From Linderina pennispora (taxonomy: Eukaryota; Kickxellomycota; Kickxellomycetes; Kickxellales; Kickxellaceae): 64,000 nt of DNA. Below the pieces are notes generated by a model. That model saw only the letters and a program-made list of their open reading frames with translations. It searched no databases and was not told the origin of the DNA. Positions 11,103-22,200 of the stretch are shown here, piece by piece (position 1 is the first letter of the stretch; the number at the start of each line of letters is the position of its first letter). Position numbers and translations under genes: made by a program. Location: the NCBI RefSeq assembly GCF_002104995.1, contig NW_024468256.1:206001-270000 (forward strand), read 5' to 3'.

Positions 11103-12031
11103 CTAGTGGAGCCTGCGCGGCAGCAGCGGATTCTGGCGTACCTCGTCGACACGATTGCGGTGGATCTGGAATGACGGTGTCACCCATTTGCCGCACGAGC
11201 ACTGCGCACCCGCCCAGTTGAACGCGCCCAGCTTTGCGTCGCACTTTGGACAGCACACCTTGTTCTCCACCAGTCCGGTGTCTACACCCTCCATCCACGC
11301 CATCGGCTCGATAAACAGCGACGAGCACGCGCGGTTCTGCGGGAACGCATGCGGCGTATCCATCCCACTCGCATTGCGCTTGTTCCACGAAAACGCAACC
11401 TGCCCAGGACCCGGCTGGTGCTCCAGCACATTTGCCTCGGTCACCAACGGCCGACGACACTTTTTGCACCGCCACTGCCGCTGCGCCGGCATCGGCTGCG
11501 CCAGCGGATCAGCCCCCAGCTCTACGTGCTCAACAGACCCGTACTCCCTAAAGTGCTCGGCACTGTGGTTGATCAAGAACCGCCGATACAGCGGCTTTGA
11601 CGGTGTCACCTCGTACCGCAGATCGTGGTACAGCTCCAGCTGGTCCATGAAGCCTGGATTCGGATGCACCTGCGGCCGCCTGGCCTTCATCGCCTCTAGC
11701 GCTTCATCCCGCCCCACATCGTCTTTCTGCATGATGTACGCCAGCGCCACCGTAGCGCTGCGCGACTGCCCCGCCAGGCAGTGCACCAGAATCTGTCCCC
11801 CTGATGAAATCGCATCCTTAATGTACTCGTTGCACTCGGGAAGTACTGGATAATGTTTTCCTGCTCCATGTCTTCGATGGAAATGCTCTTATATGCGAAC
11901 TGGTTCGGGTACGAGGGCGTGTAGTTGGACGCGACTGTCAGGATATGTGTGATGCCGTGCTCCTGCAGCTTTGCGCGGTCACTCTCTGCCATGGCGCTGC
12001 CCACAAACAGTCCGTCGATAATCTTGTCCAT
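11103..12031 (-). CDS. YVH1: Dual-specificity phosphatase DUSP12/Yvh1, with one frame shift
   Basis: Yvh1/DUSP12 helps release Mrt4 during 60S ribosome assembly and has a phosphatase domain followed by a zinc-binding tail. From ATG 12,031 the product begins MDKIIDGLFVGSAMAESDR. Near 11,838-11,841 the frame moves by one base at a run of three C (minus strand), after which the expected ECNEYIKDAI and the catalytic loop HCLAGQSRSA (HCxxGxSRS) follow. The C-terminal part has paired cysteines typical of the Yvh1 zinc module (CKKC, CCPKC, CSCGKW). No intron boundary fits the frame change, so a missing base in the assembly is likely. A longer upstream frame to 12,085 is possible, but the domain begins at 12,031. 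Confidence 0.87.
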
Positions 12032-12383
12032 AGTGTGCTGTATTACAAACCCTTGATGCCCGTTCATTAAAAGGATGAATTGCAAAGAAATTCAAAGAAA
12101 AGCATTGAGCAGCTCGAGAGCCGAGCAGCCAAAAAAAAAACCTATATCTGGAGTTTGTCACCAAAAGACTGAGCGCACAATTGATTTGATCGTGAATTAA
12201 ACCAGGGTACATGCACAGCTGCTCTCGCCATGTCGCCTCGTCCGGCTAGCCGGTACAAGGAAGATTCTGGTGCCCTGCAGCTGGGCCCAAGACGGGTTTG
12301 GTCCCACCGGGGACAAAATGTGGTTTTCTACGAAGCTCTTATCTAAGGGCTAGGAGTGAATATGAATATACCCAGCTTCATCA
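12032..12383. other. Intergenic region between DUSP12 and the secreted protein gene
   Basis: The 352 bases hold the DUSP12 upstream region (a poly-A run at about 12,130-12,139) and the 3' flank of the secreted-protein gene. No further gene is seen. Confidence 0.4.
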
Positions 12384-13709
12384 TCAGAGCTCGATATGCA
12401 ACTCGTTGATATGAGGTGTAGGCGTCGGTGTCTCGGGCACAAGCGAGGTCGCATCAGCACTGGCTGGCATGAGCTCAACGGTATCCAGCTCCTCTTCGCT
12501 CGACCCTGCATCATCGTCGTCCTCATACGGCAGATAATACTCCGGCCGTGGGTTGTCTTCGAACGCAGTATATGCTAGCTGAGCAACCCGAAATGGTATT
12601 TGACTCACAAACTCGACAGTCTTGGTGTATTGTGTTACGCTGTCGCTGTACACGGCTTCATACACACCACCACATGCGAAATCCACGTAATCAGGTGTCG
12701 CTGTAGTGGTATATAGTATCCAGCTGTACTTTGGCCGATTTTCATTCTCGCCGCTGCTCATAGTCGCCAAGCAACCTGGATGTGGGTAGCAGGGTAGAAA
12801 ATCCTCACCAACAAATGTGTATGGCCCTGGTGTAGATTCGGGGCATGTACCGCGCATGTCAATGTTGTAGCGAGCAGGCCCGACATCGCTCTTAGTCTTG
12901 ACCAGTTCAATGCTGAGCCTGTAATCGGCATTGGCCATCACGCCAAAAGGGTAGTGAAGTGTTGTCCAGACAATACTAGATGTCGATGCTGCCTCAGTTT
13001 CCTCATCCCCGCTTGTGACGCGCTCATCTGTATTGTGAGGAGGCGCTAGGGTCTCAAGCACTGACTCCCTCGATTCGTTTCCTGTTGGTGTGGGGTCAGA
13101 AGTACTGTAATCAGTCGCGCTTGACACCTTACTACGATACCCTGAGCTATACCAGCTATGGCTAGTTGGATTTGGGTTATCCTCGAACGCAGTCAGGCCC
13201 TGGTTAACCAGCTCATGTGCAGAACGGCTTGAGTATTCGGCAGACTTGGTATACTGGTCATTACTGTCGTTATATGCCGCCAAGTATGCGCCATTGCATT
13301 TCATGCGCAAATCTCTATATGAAGTCGTATGTGTATGTGTCACCCAGGAACGAACACCTAACTCCCCTTGGTTGCTATTGTCTCCGCTTTCCATAGAATA
13401 CGAGTCTGCGTTATACCCGTCAAAGTGTGTATAAGTGAAGGTTCGTGGTTCTGGAATAAACTGTTCGCACTTGCCGCTGACATTGACATTATAGCGAGCG
13501 GGCCCAGCGTCACTCTTGGTTTTTACAACCTCAAAGTCGAGCTTATACTGAGCACCCGCCAGGATTCCAATTGGATATTTAATGATGGAGAATAATGATT
13601 GGTCTTCTTCACTAGCTGCATCTAGAGTGCTACCAGTAGCCGTTTCCTGGGCATGCGCGTGAAGGGCTACCGCAACGAGGATAGCAGAGACGAGACCGAG
13701 TTTCAGCAT
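12384..13709 (-). CDS. Secreted protein with two copies of an unrecognised domain
   Basis: This 441-residue protein starts with a clear signal peptide (MLKLGLVSAILVAVALHAHA). It then carries two homologous units, about residues 38-180 and 240-385. Each contains KYPIGILAGAQYKLDFEVVK or the equivalent HYPFGVMANADYRLSIELVK, followed by TKSDxGPARYN, a Cys-containing GKC/GTC segment, a CNGAYLAAY/CGGVYEAVY block, QYTK and TAFEDNPxP. A Ser/Thr-rich linker joins the units and an acidic, Thr/Pro-rich tail follows. I do not recognise the family. The conserved cysteines suggest an extracellular, disulphide-stabilised fold. It arose by internal duplication and lies at the edge of an AT-rich island with other secreted proteins. 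Confidence 0.75.
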   Translation of the reverse strand: MLKLGLVSAILVAVALHAHAQETATGSTLDAASEEDQSLFSIIKYPIGILAGAQYKLDFEVVKTKSDAGPARYNVNVSGKCEQFIPEPRTFTYTHFDGYNADSYSMESGDNSNQGELGVRSWVTHTHTTSYRDLRMKCNGAYLAAYNDSNDQYTKSAEYSSRSAHELVNQGLTAFEDNPNPTSHSWYSSGYRSKVSSATDYSTSDPTPTGNESRESVLETLAPPHNTDERVTSGDEETEAASTSSIVWTTLHYPFGVMANADYRLSIELVKTKSDVGPARYNIDMRGTCPESTPGPYTFVGEDFLPCYPHPGCLATMSSGENENRPKYSWILYTTTATPDYVDFACGGVYEAVYSDSVTQYTKTVEFVSQIPFRVAQLAYTAFEDNPRPEYYLPYEDDDDAGSSEEELDTVELMPASADATSLVPETPTPTPHINELHIEL

Positions 13710-14752
13710 TATCTAAATTTCAGCAAGTAATTGAAATAAATGGAGAGTTGGAGGCGACTCCAAGGTATGTACACCACATAGCCTATTTAAATATTTTGGT
13801 GCGAGAATTTCTGGGCTGACGATATTGCATGAAGGAGCTCATCGAGCTGGCATTTGTTTGGCAGCAAAGCAGAAGATCCCTTTGATTTCCTCAAAAACTG
13901 ACACGTCAACTATATCGCAAAGCCGGCCCTTACACATGCTGCCACATCCACATCTCACATGTGCCTGCCTATCAGCATGCTACAGCAAACATAAGTAGCA
14001 TGAACTACGTGTGGTACAGGACTCCCGTTTGCAAGTGCCTTATCCAGATGGCCATCTCTTGCGCCTGGCACACAATAATAACGCTCGGAAGTGTAGCAAT
14101 CTCTCGAGCCAATGTAGCTCTAGGATCGCTGGAGAACTACAATCCTGACATATGAGAGATGATGATATCACTAATCTCGCATCATTGCTCGTACAGCTGT
14201 GCTATGGCGGCTGGCTCGGACCATGAGGACCGCTCCGGCTCGGACTAGTTCGGCTCGGTCTGACAGGCCGCACATGCTCTTGTGGGGCTTGTAGCACAAT
14301 ATATGAGCAGCCAGCTCGCAGCGTCGCTTATGCCGGCCTTTCCAGGATTATTTTATAAACAATGGGAATAGCTGTACTTCCATTCGGAAACACCTCGGCA
14401 AAGGGCCTTGTACAGAGGCACAATCAAGACACAGCACTACAGCAGTGAAAAATAAGGTGAGCCCACCATTCTCAAAAGGGTTGGATAGTTTGCATTCTCT
14501 TAATAAGATGCAGGGCTTATTCTAGTTGCCAGTGTATTCACTACATAAACAATAGCAACAATGGCATGGTGGCGGCACAAAAGCCACTTAAACACTATGA
14601 TATTGGGAATGTATACAGCTCCACTGCCGTAGGGCTCAGGGGCTCAGGGGCTCCGTTCGTCGAAGCGACCTAAAATGGCCCTAGCATCCCCATCTGTGAA
14701 AAGCTAACATATAATATCGAATACGCTTCTTCTTTGCAGCTCCAGATATATC
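13710..14752. other. AT-rich intergenic stretch
   Basis: No convincing gene is visible in these 1,043 bases. There is a GC-rich patch with repeated GGCTCGGA-type words at about 14,210-14,265 and a small direct repeat (units of GGGGCTCA) at about 14,633-14,655. The right end serves as promoter of the small Cys-rich gene. Confidence 0.4.
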
Positions 14753-14968
14753 ATGCTCGCCAAGACTCTCGCCATAACTTTCCTTGCTGCTGTTGTATCG
14801 GCCCAAAAAGTCAGCGACCTATGCAGGCTTGGTAATGATAAATGCCTGGGACTCTTCTCTGGATTGAAGTGTGCCGATGGACGGTATGAGGAACTTATTT
14901 GCGGGCATTATAAATCCTGCATAGTTAATAACGGTGAAGCTGACTGTGACTATGTAATTGATCAGTGA
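14753..14968 (+). CDS. Small secreted cysteine-rich protein (six Cys)
   Basis: The 71-residue product has a signal peptide (MLAKTLAITFLAAVVSA) and a mature part of about 54 residues with six cysteines, spaced C-x6-C-x8-C-x9-C-x5-C-x8-C, enough for three disulphides. The CADGRYEELICG core is vaguely like small fungal chitin-binding modules (CBM19 pattern), but I cannot assign it. Small size, secretion signal and location between AT-rich spacers are typical of fungal effector-like or wall-associated proteins. Confidence 0.6.
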   Translation: MLAKTLAITFLAAVVSAQKVSDLCRLGNDKCLGLFSGLKCADGRYEELICGHYKSCIVNNGEADCDYVIDQ

Positions 14969-15917
14969 TCCAAAAGCTTGCAGAGACATTGAGAGTTGCT
15001 TCTGAGGTGGTAGTATTCAATACTCAGTCACTGCCGTACCATACAGCGGGCCGATATATTAATACCACCCTCACACAAGTCCTGTTGACAATATTTATGA
15101 TTGGTTGCTTCCAAATATATTCCTAAATGCATTTTGCGATAACCATTGAGGTGATATAACTTACAGCGTGATACCGAAATTCTGTATTGCCTACAACCTG
15201 CATACCCAGATCGATGGTACACAGCTGTGCTGCTGATAGTGTGTGCACAGTAAGCTAATCGACAACATATGACCATGTGAATAGCAAGTGTCGTTAAGCA
15301 ACTGTTGGTAGGGCTGCATTTTTAGAATCCATAAAAAAACCCGAGCAAAAGGTGATAGCGTAGGGCTATGATCCCTGCATATATATATATATATGCTGTA
15401 CGGCTCTTGTCAATATCACCACATAGTTTGGTGCTAATATCACCTGTAAATCCAAAGCCATTGTCTTCACTTGATAATTACTTTACGTTTTAAGAAGCAG
15501 TGTAGGTAGCAATCATTTGGATAAGAACACCTGCAGGCAGGAGTCCTGCACTACACGGAATTCATACTAAGTGCTTGAACTCTAGATACAGGCCAGTCAG
15601 TGGCCAATGTGCCCTTGTGCCTAACCTGTATCGATATAACTCCGAGAACGGGTGGTCTTTGGAGCTAACTGTGGTTCTAGGATCGCTACAAGACTGCAGT
15701 CCACTATTCACTATACTCGAAGATTCATATACTCGGACAGTATCGCAATAATGGCTGCCCAATGAGCGTATATGTCTGATAACAAGACCGCAGCCGGTAT
15801 TGCCCAACAACAGAAGCATGAATGCCTAGACATTTCCTAAAATATCTTTCTTCTCTAGCCTATTCTTTATACTACCGCAAAAAAGTTCTAGTCAACTTTA
15901 TTGAGAGATCTAGTTTG
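14969..15917. other. AT-rich intergenic stretch with AT microsatellite
   Basis: No supported gene is seen in these 949 bases. A TA dinucleotide repeat lies at about 15,380-15,395. Short minus-strand frames at 15,028-15,276 and 15,562-15,819 have no recognisable features. Confidence 0.35.
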
Positions 15918-16259
15918 CTAAAAGGTACAGTTACCGAATAATACTGATCGCTCGTAATCGTCAAATACTCCAAGCACAGCCTCTGCTTGTAATTGGGTGG
16001 GGTTTGTGATAAATTGGAGTGTGACATTTATACCTGGTGTTTGGCCCTCATCAAAAACAGCATCAAGTGCCTTTTTTTGTTCACGGGTAAGACTGCTGGG
16101 GTCAATCTGGACGATTCTACTCTCAATATAACCAGAGTTGAATGCCCATATTTCCTTCACGCAAATGTACTGCTCGCGGGTTAGCTTAAACACTGCCGAA
16201 AGAGCAATGCCAGCGAGTCCAAGATTCAGACCAACAAATGATAGTGAAGGCAGTTTCAT
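15918..16259 (-). CDS. Small secreted protein, family unknown
   Basis: This 113-residue frame begins MKLPSLSFVGLNLGLAGIALSA, a good signal peptide. The mature part has few cysteines (two) and a QFITNPTQLQAEAVLGVFDD segment. A TATA box (TATAAA on the minus strand at 16,317-16,322) sits 58 bases upstream of the ATG, which supports a real promoter. No known domain is recognised. Confidence 0.5.
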   Translation of the reverse strand: MKLPSLSFVGLNLGLAGIALSAVFKLTREQYICVKEIWAFNSGYIESRIVQIDPSSLTREQKKALDAVFDEGQTPGINVTLQFITNPTQLQAEAVLGVFDDYERSVLFGNCTF

Positions 16260-16316
16260 TTTAAAAGCTGAGCAAACAAATGCAATGTTTTGGATCCCTG
16301 GTCAGAATAGTAATTA

Positions 16317-16322
16317 TTTATA
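16317..16322 (-). promoter_or_regulatory. TATA box of the gene at 15,918-16,259
   Basis: TATAAA on the minus strand, 58 bases upstream of the start codon. Confidence 0.4.
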
Positions 16323-17119
16323 GGAGCTTGACTCAGGAATCCTTGTCGATATGCTCGAATATGTTGCAAAGCCCCGTTTGGAGTATCAGTGAAGGATATA
16401 CTGGGAAATTACAGTACTATTTATTCCACAGGAATGACTTCGCTTCGTTTAGTTCAAACCGTTATCAATGTTTGCGTTGTATATACGCCACAAGGGCCTG
16501 GCAATTGTTAAATTCCCAATATTGCGTGGGTAGCTGTATATGGCGTATTGCTGGTACGTTTATTTGGTGTGTAAGTTAAGAAATCTTTAAGGGGTATGTT
16601 TTGTGTTGGAGGGAAGTAAAAAAGGGAAAGGGTGTGCTACGCAGCCGCGCTAGTGCGCCACTATATCTAGCTGGTGAAGTTAATATTAAAACGGACTACA
16701 GCTCATGATTGGTCATATGGCATACCTTTTACTATCAGAAAATTAGATTACTTCTCCTCATCCTTTTCCTATTCTTTCGTTTTGTTCTCGAATCGGTCCA
16801 GTCACCGGTCTGGTCTCTCTTCTTCTCTTTTTTCGCTAACTCCCTATTGATCTCTTTAAGACTGCCTTGGTCTGTCTCTTTTCCAATATATTCTCTTTTG
16901 CGTGGGTGCTACAGCCCGACCAAACTCAATAGCTCGTAACCTCAAACAGTCACTAGTTACCACGCTTCCCCACTACAGCGATATTTAATATTGATATATG
17001 TTGACATTCGGGGTCCGGAGTCCCCTTGCGCCACCATAGACAAGGCCGAAACGCATACGTACAAAGGCCCAGACAGACGACTAGCCTTCCTTCTTCCCCT
17101 CAGTCAATTTTTGGAGAAG
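16323..17119. other. AT-rich intergenic stretch
   Basis: Pyrimidine-rich runs lie around 16,745-16,880. No gene is supported. Confidence 0.35.
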
Positions 17120-17500
17120 TTATTTTGTTCCATATATTCGATAACCACCCATTCCCCAAGTTAACACTTGCAAATTGAGGTAGCTAGAAATAAAGTTAGC
17201 ATTGGAGTTGAAAACGTCGTTCGCCTGGTTGACGCTGATATTGTTGGTATACAGAGTGTTCTCGTTGAAGCTGGCATGGTAGAAGGCACTGTTAATGTTA
17301 TTAAACACACACAAACGGAAAGCCCCAACCCTAGCCCTAGCCGTATTGAGCATGAATAAGCTCGGACTCAGCAGCAGGCACAGGATTGCTTGACAGTGCA
17401 ATTAAAGCCAGGGCGATGAGAGCAAAAGTTGAGGTACAGGCGTTGACTATAGTAAACAGAAGAACATTTTTAAGATAGGTGTTGAAACAAATCGATGCTG
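17120..17500 (-). pseudogene. Possible small secreted protein gene, frame-broken
   Basis: A hydrophobic stretch that looks like a signal sequence (FALIALALIALSSNPVPA, about 17,430-17,370) is followed in the next frame by a compact domain (VGAFRLCVFNN ... ISSYLNLQVLTWGMGGYRIY) ending at 17,120. A CCAAT motif and a TATATAG lie upstream on the minus strand (about 17,521-17,547). Joining the parts needs at least one base change near 17,340, and no clean ATG is in frame. It may be a decayed gene, or a real one with assembly errors or an unrecognised intron. Confidence 0.3.
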
Positions 17501-18077
17501 ATACCAAGTATATGTAGGAAATTGGTTGTTGGCTGCTACCTATATAGTCAAGAGCGATATAGCATCTGTATGTGTCCAGCGATCTATCAGGGAGTTCCGC
17601 TGATACCAATTTTCGACATGTCAACCAACATACGTCTGCTCAAACAGCTTGTTCACATTGCCTGTTGTCTTATGCACCAAATGAATGGATCCATTTTTGC
17701 TAGATGCAGGAACGCTATTCATCGAGTTGGTAACAGTCTTGGCTGGAGTCTAGAGGCACCCTCCAGACAGCAACGAAGAGACACTTGCTCATGGCGTTGG
17801 TCAACAGAGTATCTACTTTATGATGCACTTCATTCTAGCGGAGACCCTTTTTATTAACCCCGTCTGTACACCAAGTAAGCCTATCTTTCCTAGCTGATGT
17901 AGAAAATATGCACAAGTCCGCTGTTGCTGTATTATCAAGAGAAATGATGGTAGAGTGTATAGCTAGACGTTGGTGCTAGAATCTACCTGCAATGCTACGA
18001 AATTCAAAAACTGACTTTAATCAGGAGAATCCACTCGATGTAGCGAGCTGTTTCTATCTTCTTCGTTTTCAAAAGTC
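17501..18077. other. AT-rich intergenic stretch
   Basis: Apart from the CCAAT and TATA-like motifs near 17,521-17,547, nothing recognisable is seen. Confidence 0.3.
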
Positions 18078-18434
18078 TCAGACCGAGATATAGCCATGCT
18101 TAGCTTTCTCTGCCTCATACTCGGCCATTTCGATGATGTGCTTGGCTTTCTCTCTTTCGAATCGTGCCCTATCTTCCTCATATTGCTTGATGTATGGCCT
18201 CTTTTCGTCGTCTGTCAAGCCACACCACTCAGAGGCCACGAGTCTGCCAATCTCATCAGAGAGAGCGTTGGGGTTCTCTTTACAGAGGCGGTTGCGGTTA
18301 GTTACGCCATAAAACAAATATGGAGTGAGAGGAAGCTTGGGACCTTTTGGTCCCTTTAGACTAAATTCATTGTTGCTTGCGGCTTGTTCGACAGATTCGC
18401 CAGACATGTTCGTGGAAGCAGCAGAGGAAGACAT
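18078..18434 (-). CDS. HMG-box protein
   Basis: The product (about 118 residues from this start) is a single HMG box, about residues 28-97, with the usual PKLPLTPYLFYG beginning, a SDEIGRLVASEWCGLTDDEKRPYI middle of HMGB type and a charged C-terminal helix. HMGB-type proteins bend DNA non-specifically. The frame extends to an ATG at 18,521, but a TATA box at 18,530-18,535 would be only nine bases from it, so the internal ATG at 18,434 (MSSSAASTN) is preferred. A mating-type role is not indicated, because the usual flanking transporter and helicase genes are absent. Confidence 0.8.
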   Translation of the reverse strand: MSSSAASTNMSGESVEQAASNNEFSLKGPKGPKLPLTPYLFYGVTNRNRLCKENPNALSDEIGRLVASEWCGLTDDEKRPYIKQYEEDRARFEREKAKHIIEMAEYEAEKAKHGYISV

Positions 18435-18529
18435 CTGAAAGGAACGATAGACTGCTTGGGGTGTGCTGAAGAATAAATTGCCAATAGATAGTTGTGGATG
18501 AGTGGAGGAGGGAGTCGACACAACCCAGC

Positions 18530-18535
18530 TTTATA
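18530..18535 (-). promoter_or_regulatory. TATA box of the HMG-box gene
   Basis: TATAAA on the minus strand 96 bases upstream of the chosen ATG. A CCAATCA motif lies further up at 18,647-18,653. Together they fix the start choice. Confidence 0.5.
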
Positions 18536-19200
18536 TCCAACGAAAGACAGCAGAGAAACTGTGCATGGCTGCGCAATTTTCCATGGAGAGCGTGAAACCA
18601 AGTCGAGCAGTGGATTTACAGCCTGTTCCCAGCAAGCGTGGGGCAGCCAATCATTTGTATATTTATCGGTAGCTTTCTTGGTATACCATCACCTTCTCTT
18701 TAGCATGCGCTCCTTGCAAACTGTCTGGCATAGTGGTTAACCTGGTCAGTGTCATCTGAGATAATGTGTTGGCACGTCCGACAACATTGATATTTGAACA
18801 TACCGCATTGTTCTGTCTCGAGGGGGTGGTTATTGGTGAGAAGTGGCCCAGAGACATGCTTTCAGCAATGGCAGTTTTGGGCTATACAAACTACATGAGC
18901 TTGGTGAACATCTGTTGGCTCTAGACTGGCAGCAGCAACCGTGTACAGCCCATGTGTGAATCCAAGCATTGCTTTGATACTTGATCTCACGTGCCTCATA
19001 CCAGCGCACCAATCGGAGTCCAGATCGTTGACTATCGAGAGTTGCTGTGATGACACGCTTGCTTGTGTACGCGTTCTGGGTAATGTTCGTGTCGAAAATT
19101 TTTTTAACATAATCCCTGTTCTCTTCAATTGAGCTACCCAATTCTCTGTTTTCTGGCACCACTTGTACTGTTCAATCTTTCCTACTCCGACAACTGGGGT
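18536..19200. other. Intergenic region upstream of the HMG-box gene and SMC6
   Basis: It holds the CCAATCA at 18,647-18,653. Small overlapping frames on the minus strand at 18,830-19,236 show no recognisable domain. Confidence 0.35.
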
Positions 19201-22200
19201 ATGGTTAAAATGCGCGAGCCACGGGTCCGCGAACATTCAGACTCTGAGGACGTGGTCGTCAAAGCAAGTATCGGCCTTTTGTTTCTGCTGGCTGCGCAAA
19301 AAGTGCAAGTGCATTCGGCATTCTAGGTAAATTGGGGCACCCTGCTAATACTGACCTCTGGCTGTAGTCAAAGAAAGCGAAGGCGACGCACTCCAGAACG
19401 CTTGACAATGGAACCCGGGGTGACCACACAGGCGTGGTTCGCACGCGCGGAGTCCAGCAAAGGAGCGGCGCACAGGGCGTTGTGCCGGATATTGGCATTG
19501 TCGAGTGTGTCGAGTTGGTGGACTTTATGTGCCACGAGCACGTCAAAGTCAACCTGTGTCCCAAGGTGAACTTCATCACTGGCCAGAATGGCAGCGGCAA
19601 GAGTGCAATTCTGACCGCGCTGATTATTGCGCTGGGCGGGAAGGCGACCCTGACTAATCGCGCATCGAACCTAAAGGGCTTCATTCGTGAGGGCCAAGGC
19701 AAAGCGACAGTGCGGGTGCAGCTGCGCAATTGTGGTCCCGAGGCGTACCATCCGGAGCTGTTTGGTGCGTCGATTCTGGTGGAGCGGGTGCTGAGCAGCA
19801 GTGACTCGGGGTCGGCTTCACAGTTCAAGATCAAAAACGGCGAGAGCGGGGCAGTGGTGTCGCGCAAGAAGGAGGACTTGGTGGCCATTGTCGACCACAT
19901 GGCGATTCAGATCGATAACCCGATCAACATTCTGTCACAGGACGCAGCGCGCGAGTTCCTAGCCAGCACCAGTCCCGACAAGATGTACCATTTCTTCCTT
20001 AAAGGCACGCAGCTGATGCAGCTGAGCGACGACTTGGAGGCTGTGTGCAAGGCGATTACCCGGGCACAGGCCAGCATCGACCGCAAAAAGGAAGTGCTTC
20101 CGGAGATGAAGGCCGAGCGGCAGCGGTGGAAACAGCATTACGACGACATGAAACAGGCACGCAATCTCTCTGAGCAGGTCACAGACCTCAGCAAGCAGAT
20201 GGCATGGGCGATTGTTGAGGAGGCGGAGAAGGAGGCAAGTGGAATCGAAGAGACATTGCAGGTGCATCAGCGAAAGATTGAGAAAATCGACGAAAAGGTC
20301 GCTGAAGAGAGTGCACGAATGGAGGAGATTCAGAGCAAGTCCAAGGAGCTGGCGGAGAAGGCAGACCGAGAGCTGGCGCAACTGGAGCCATTACAAGCCG
20401 AACGCAGCGTCCCGTATCACGAGCTCAGCGAGATCAACGCTGCACTCCGCGAGTTTAAGCAGACAGAAGATGAGATGAACTCGGTTGCGCGCTCTACCCG
20501 ACAGCGCCGCGACGCCATTGCCAAGGAGCTCGAGGCAGAGCGGGCACGGCTGCAGGGTGATGACAGGACAGGCCGCATCGCCATACAGAAGCAGGTCGGC
20601 ACCAAGGAGGAGCAGACCAAGGCCGAGGAGGCCAAGGTCACGCAGTTGCAGGAGAAGCAGCTTGAGTACGAGAACAAATCGGCAGGGTTGCGCGAAAGCA
20701 AGAGTGCGCGGTACCGTGACGTTGACAAGCACACGGTTGCGGTAACCAAGTGCAGGAATGCGCTGGACAGCCTGGAGAAGCAGACCACCAACCATATGAA
20801 TGCGTTTGGGAGGGGCGTGCCGGAAGTACTGGGTCTAGTTGACCGGGCACAGTGGCGCGGTATGAAGCCAGTTGGGCCGCTGGGCAAGTTCCTGAAGCTG
20901 CGCGACTCCAAGTGGTCCCGGGTCATCGAGAGCTTGCTGGACAAAGTTCTGAATGCGTTCCTGGTTGAATCGCATGCAGACCGACAAACTCTGGACGCCA
21001 TTATGCGTCGGTGCGGGTGCCAATCACGCATAATTATTTGCAACACAGAGCTGTTTGATTATTCGCATGGCGAGCCCGAACAGCGGTTTACAACTGTTCT
21101 GCGTGCACTGGATGTCAGCAACGAAGTGGTGAAGCGGCAGCTGATTAACCTGAACCGCATCGAGCAAGTGATTCTGGTCGAGCAGCGCGCGATGGGTGAC
21201 AAGATCATGCAATCGAACAAGGGGGGATTCCCACGCAACGTGATAGCGTGTCTGACAGCCGAAGGGTACAGCGTGGGCACGCGGTCCGGGGGTCTGTCAA
21301 CGCAGGCAATGCGAATGGTGCCGCAGTCCGGCCGCCTGGGTGAAGATGTGGCCCGGATGATTGAGCGCGAGAAGAAGCAGCTGGCGCAGCACAACGGAGA
21401 GCTGAACAAGGCGCAGCGTGCGCTGCAGCAGGTTGAGCGCGAGCAGGAGGGGCTCAAGACGAAGCACATGGATGGCAACAATGCGATCCGACTGGCGCGC
21501 AGCCATGTAAACAAGCTGCAGGCCGAGATCCAGCAGCTGCGCGACCAGCTACTGAGTGATGAGCCAGCCAAGATCTCAGCGCTGGAGACCGAGCACGGGC
21601 ACCTGACACAGCAGCTAGAGTCGATCAAGAGCCAGTTCCGTGACCTCTTTGCGCAGCAGCAGGCGAAAAAGGAGGAGATGGAACAGATTGAGAGCAACAT
21701 TGCGCTGGTGGATGCCAAGATTGCGCGTACCAGAGAGCATGCGGCGCAGCTGCGGCAAGAGGCTGACGACATGGCGTCGGAGCGGCAAAAGCACATCAAC
21801 AACACTGATTACTGGAACGCCAAGCGTGTTAGCCTGCAAGAGAAGGCCGCAGCACTGGAGCGGCAGCACGCCGATGCCGAGGCAGTGGTCCAGGAGCAGC
21901 AGGTGCAGGCGAGACGGGTCAGCGAGGAGCGCGTGCGCGTCAAGCACCCGGCAGCGACACTGGACCGCATGATCAGTGAGTGCAAGGCGCGGCTGGACGA
22001 GATCGAAAAGTCCAGCCGCATGTCGCTGGACCAGGTGGCCGAGAAAGCCGACCTCCACATCACGGCGTATGCCAAGGCCAAGGAGGAAGTGCGCAGCATC
22101 AGCAAACTCGTGGCTGTGTTGAAGACAGCGCACCAGCAAAGGCTGCAAAAGTGGATCCAGTTCCGCGACTCGATGACGGTGCGCACCAAGATGCAGTTCA

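Noticed and set aside
15380-15396. TA dinucleotide repeat
   Set aside because: A short simple repeat in an AT-rich spacer; nothing suggests a function.
18078-18434. HMG-box gene as a mating-type (sexM/sexP) locus
   Set aside because: The expected flanking triose-phosphate transporter and RNA helicase genes are not nearby; an HMGB-type general role is simpler.
18830-19236. Minus-strand frames upstream of SMC6
   Set aside because: Overlapping, no domain, and they lie in the promoter region of SMC6 and its likely first exon.
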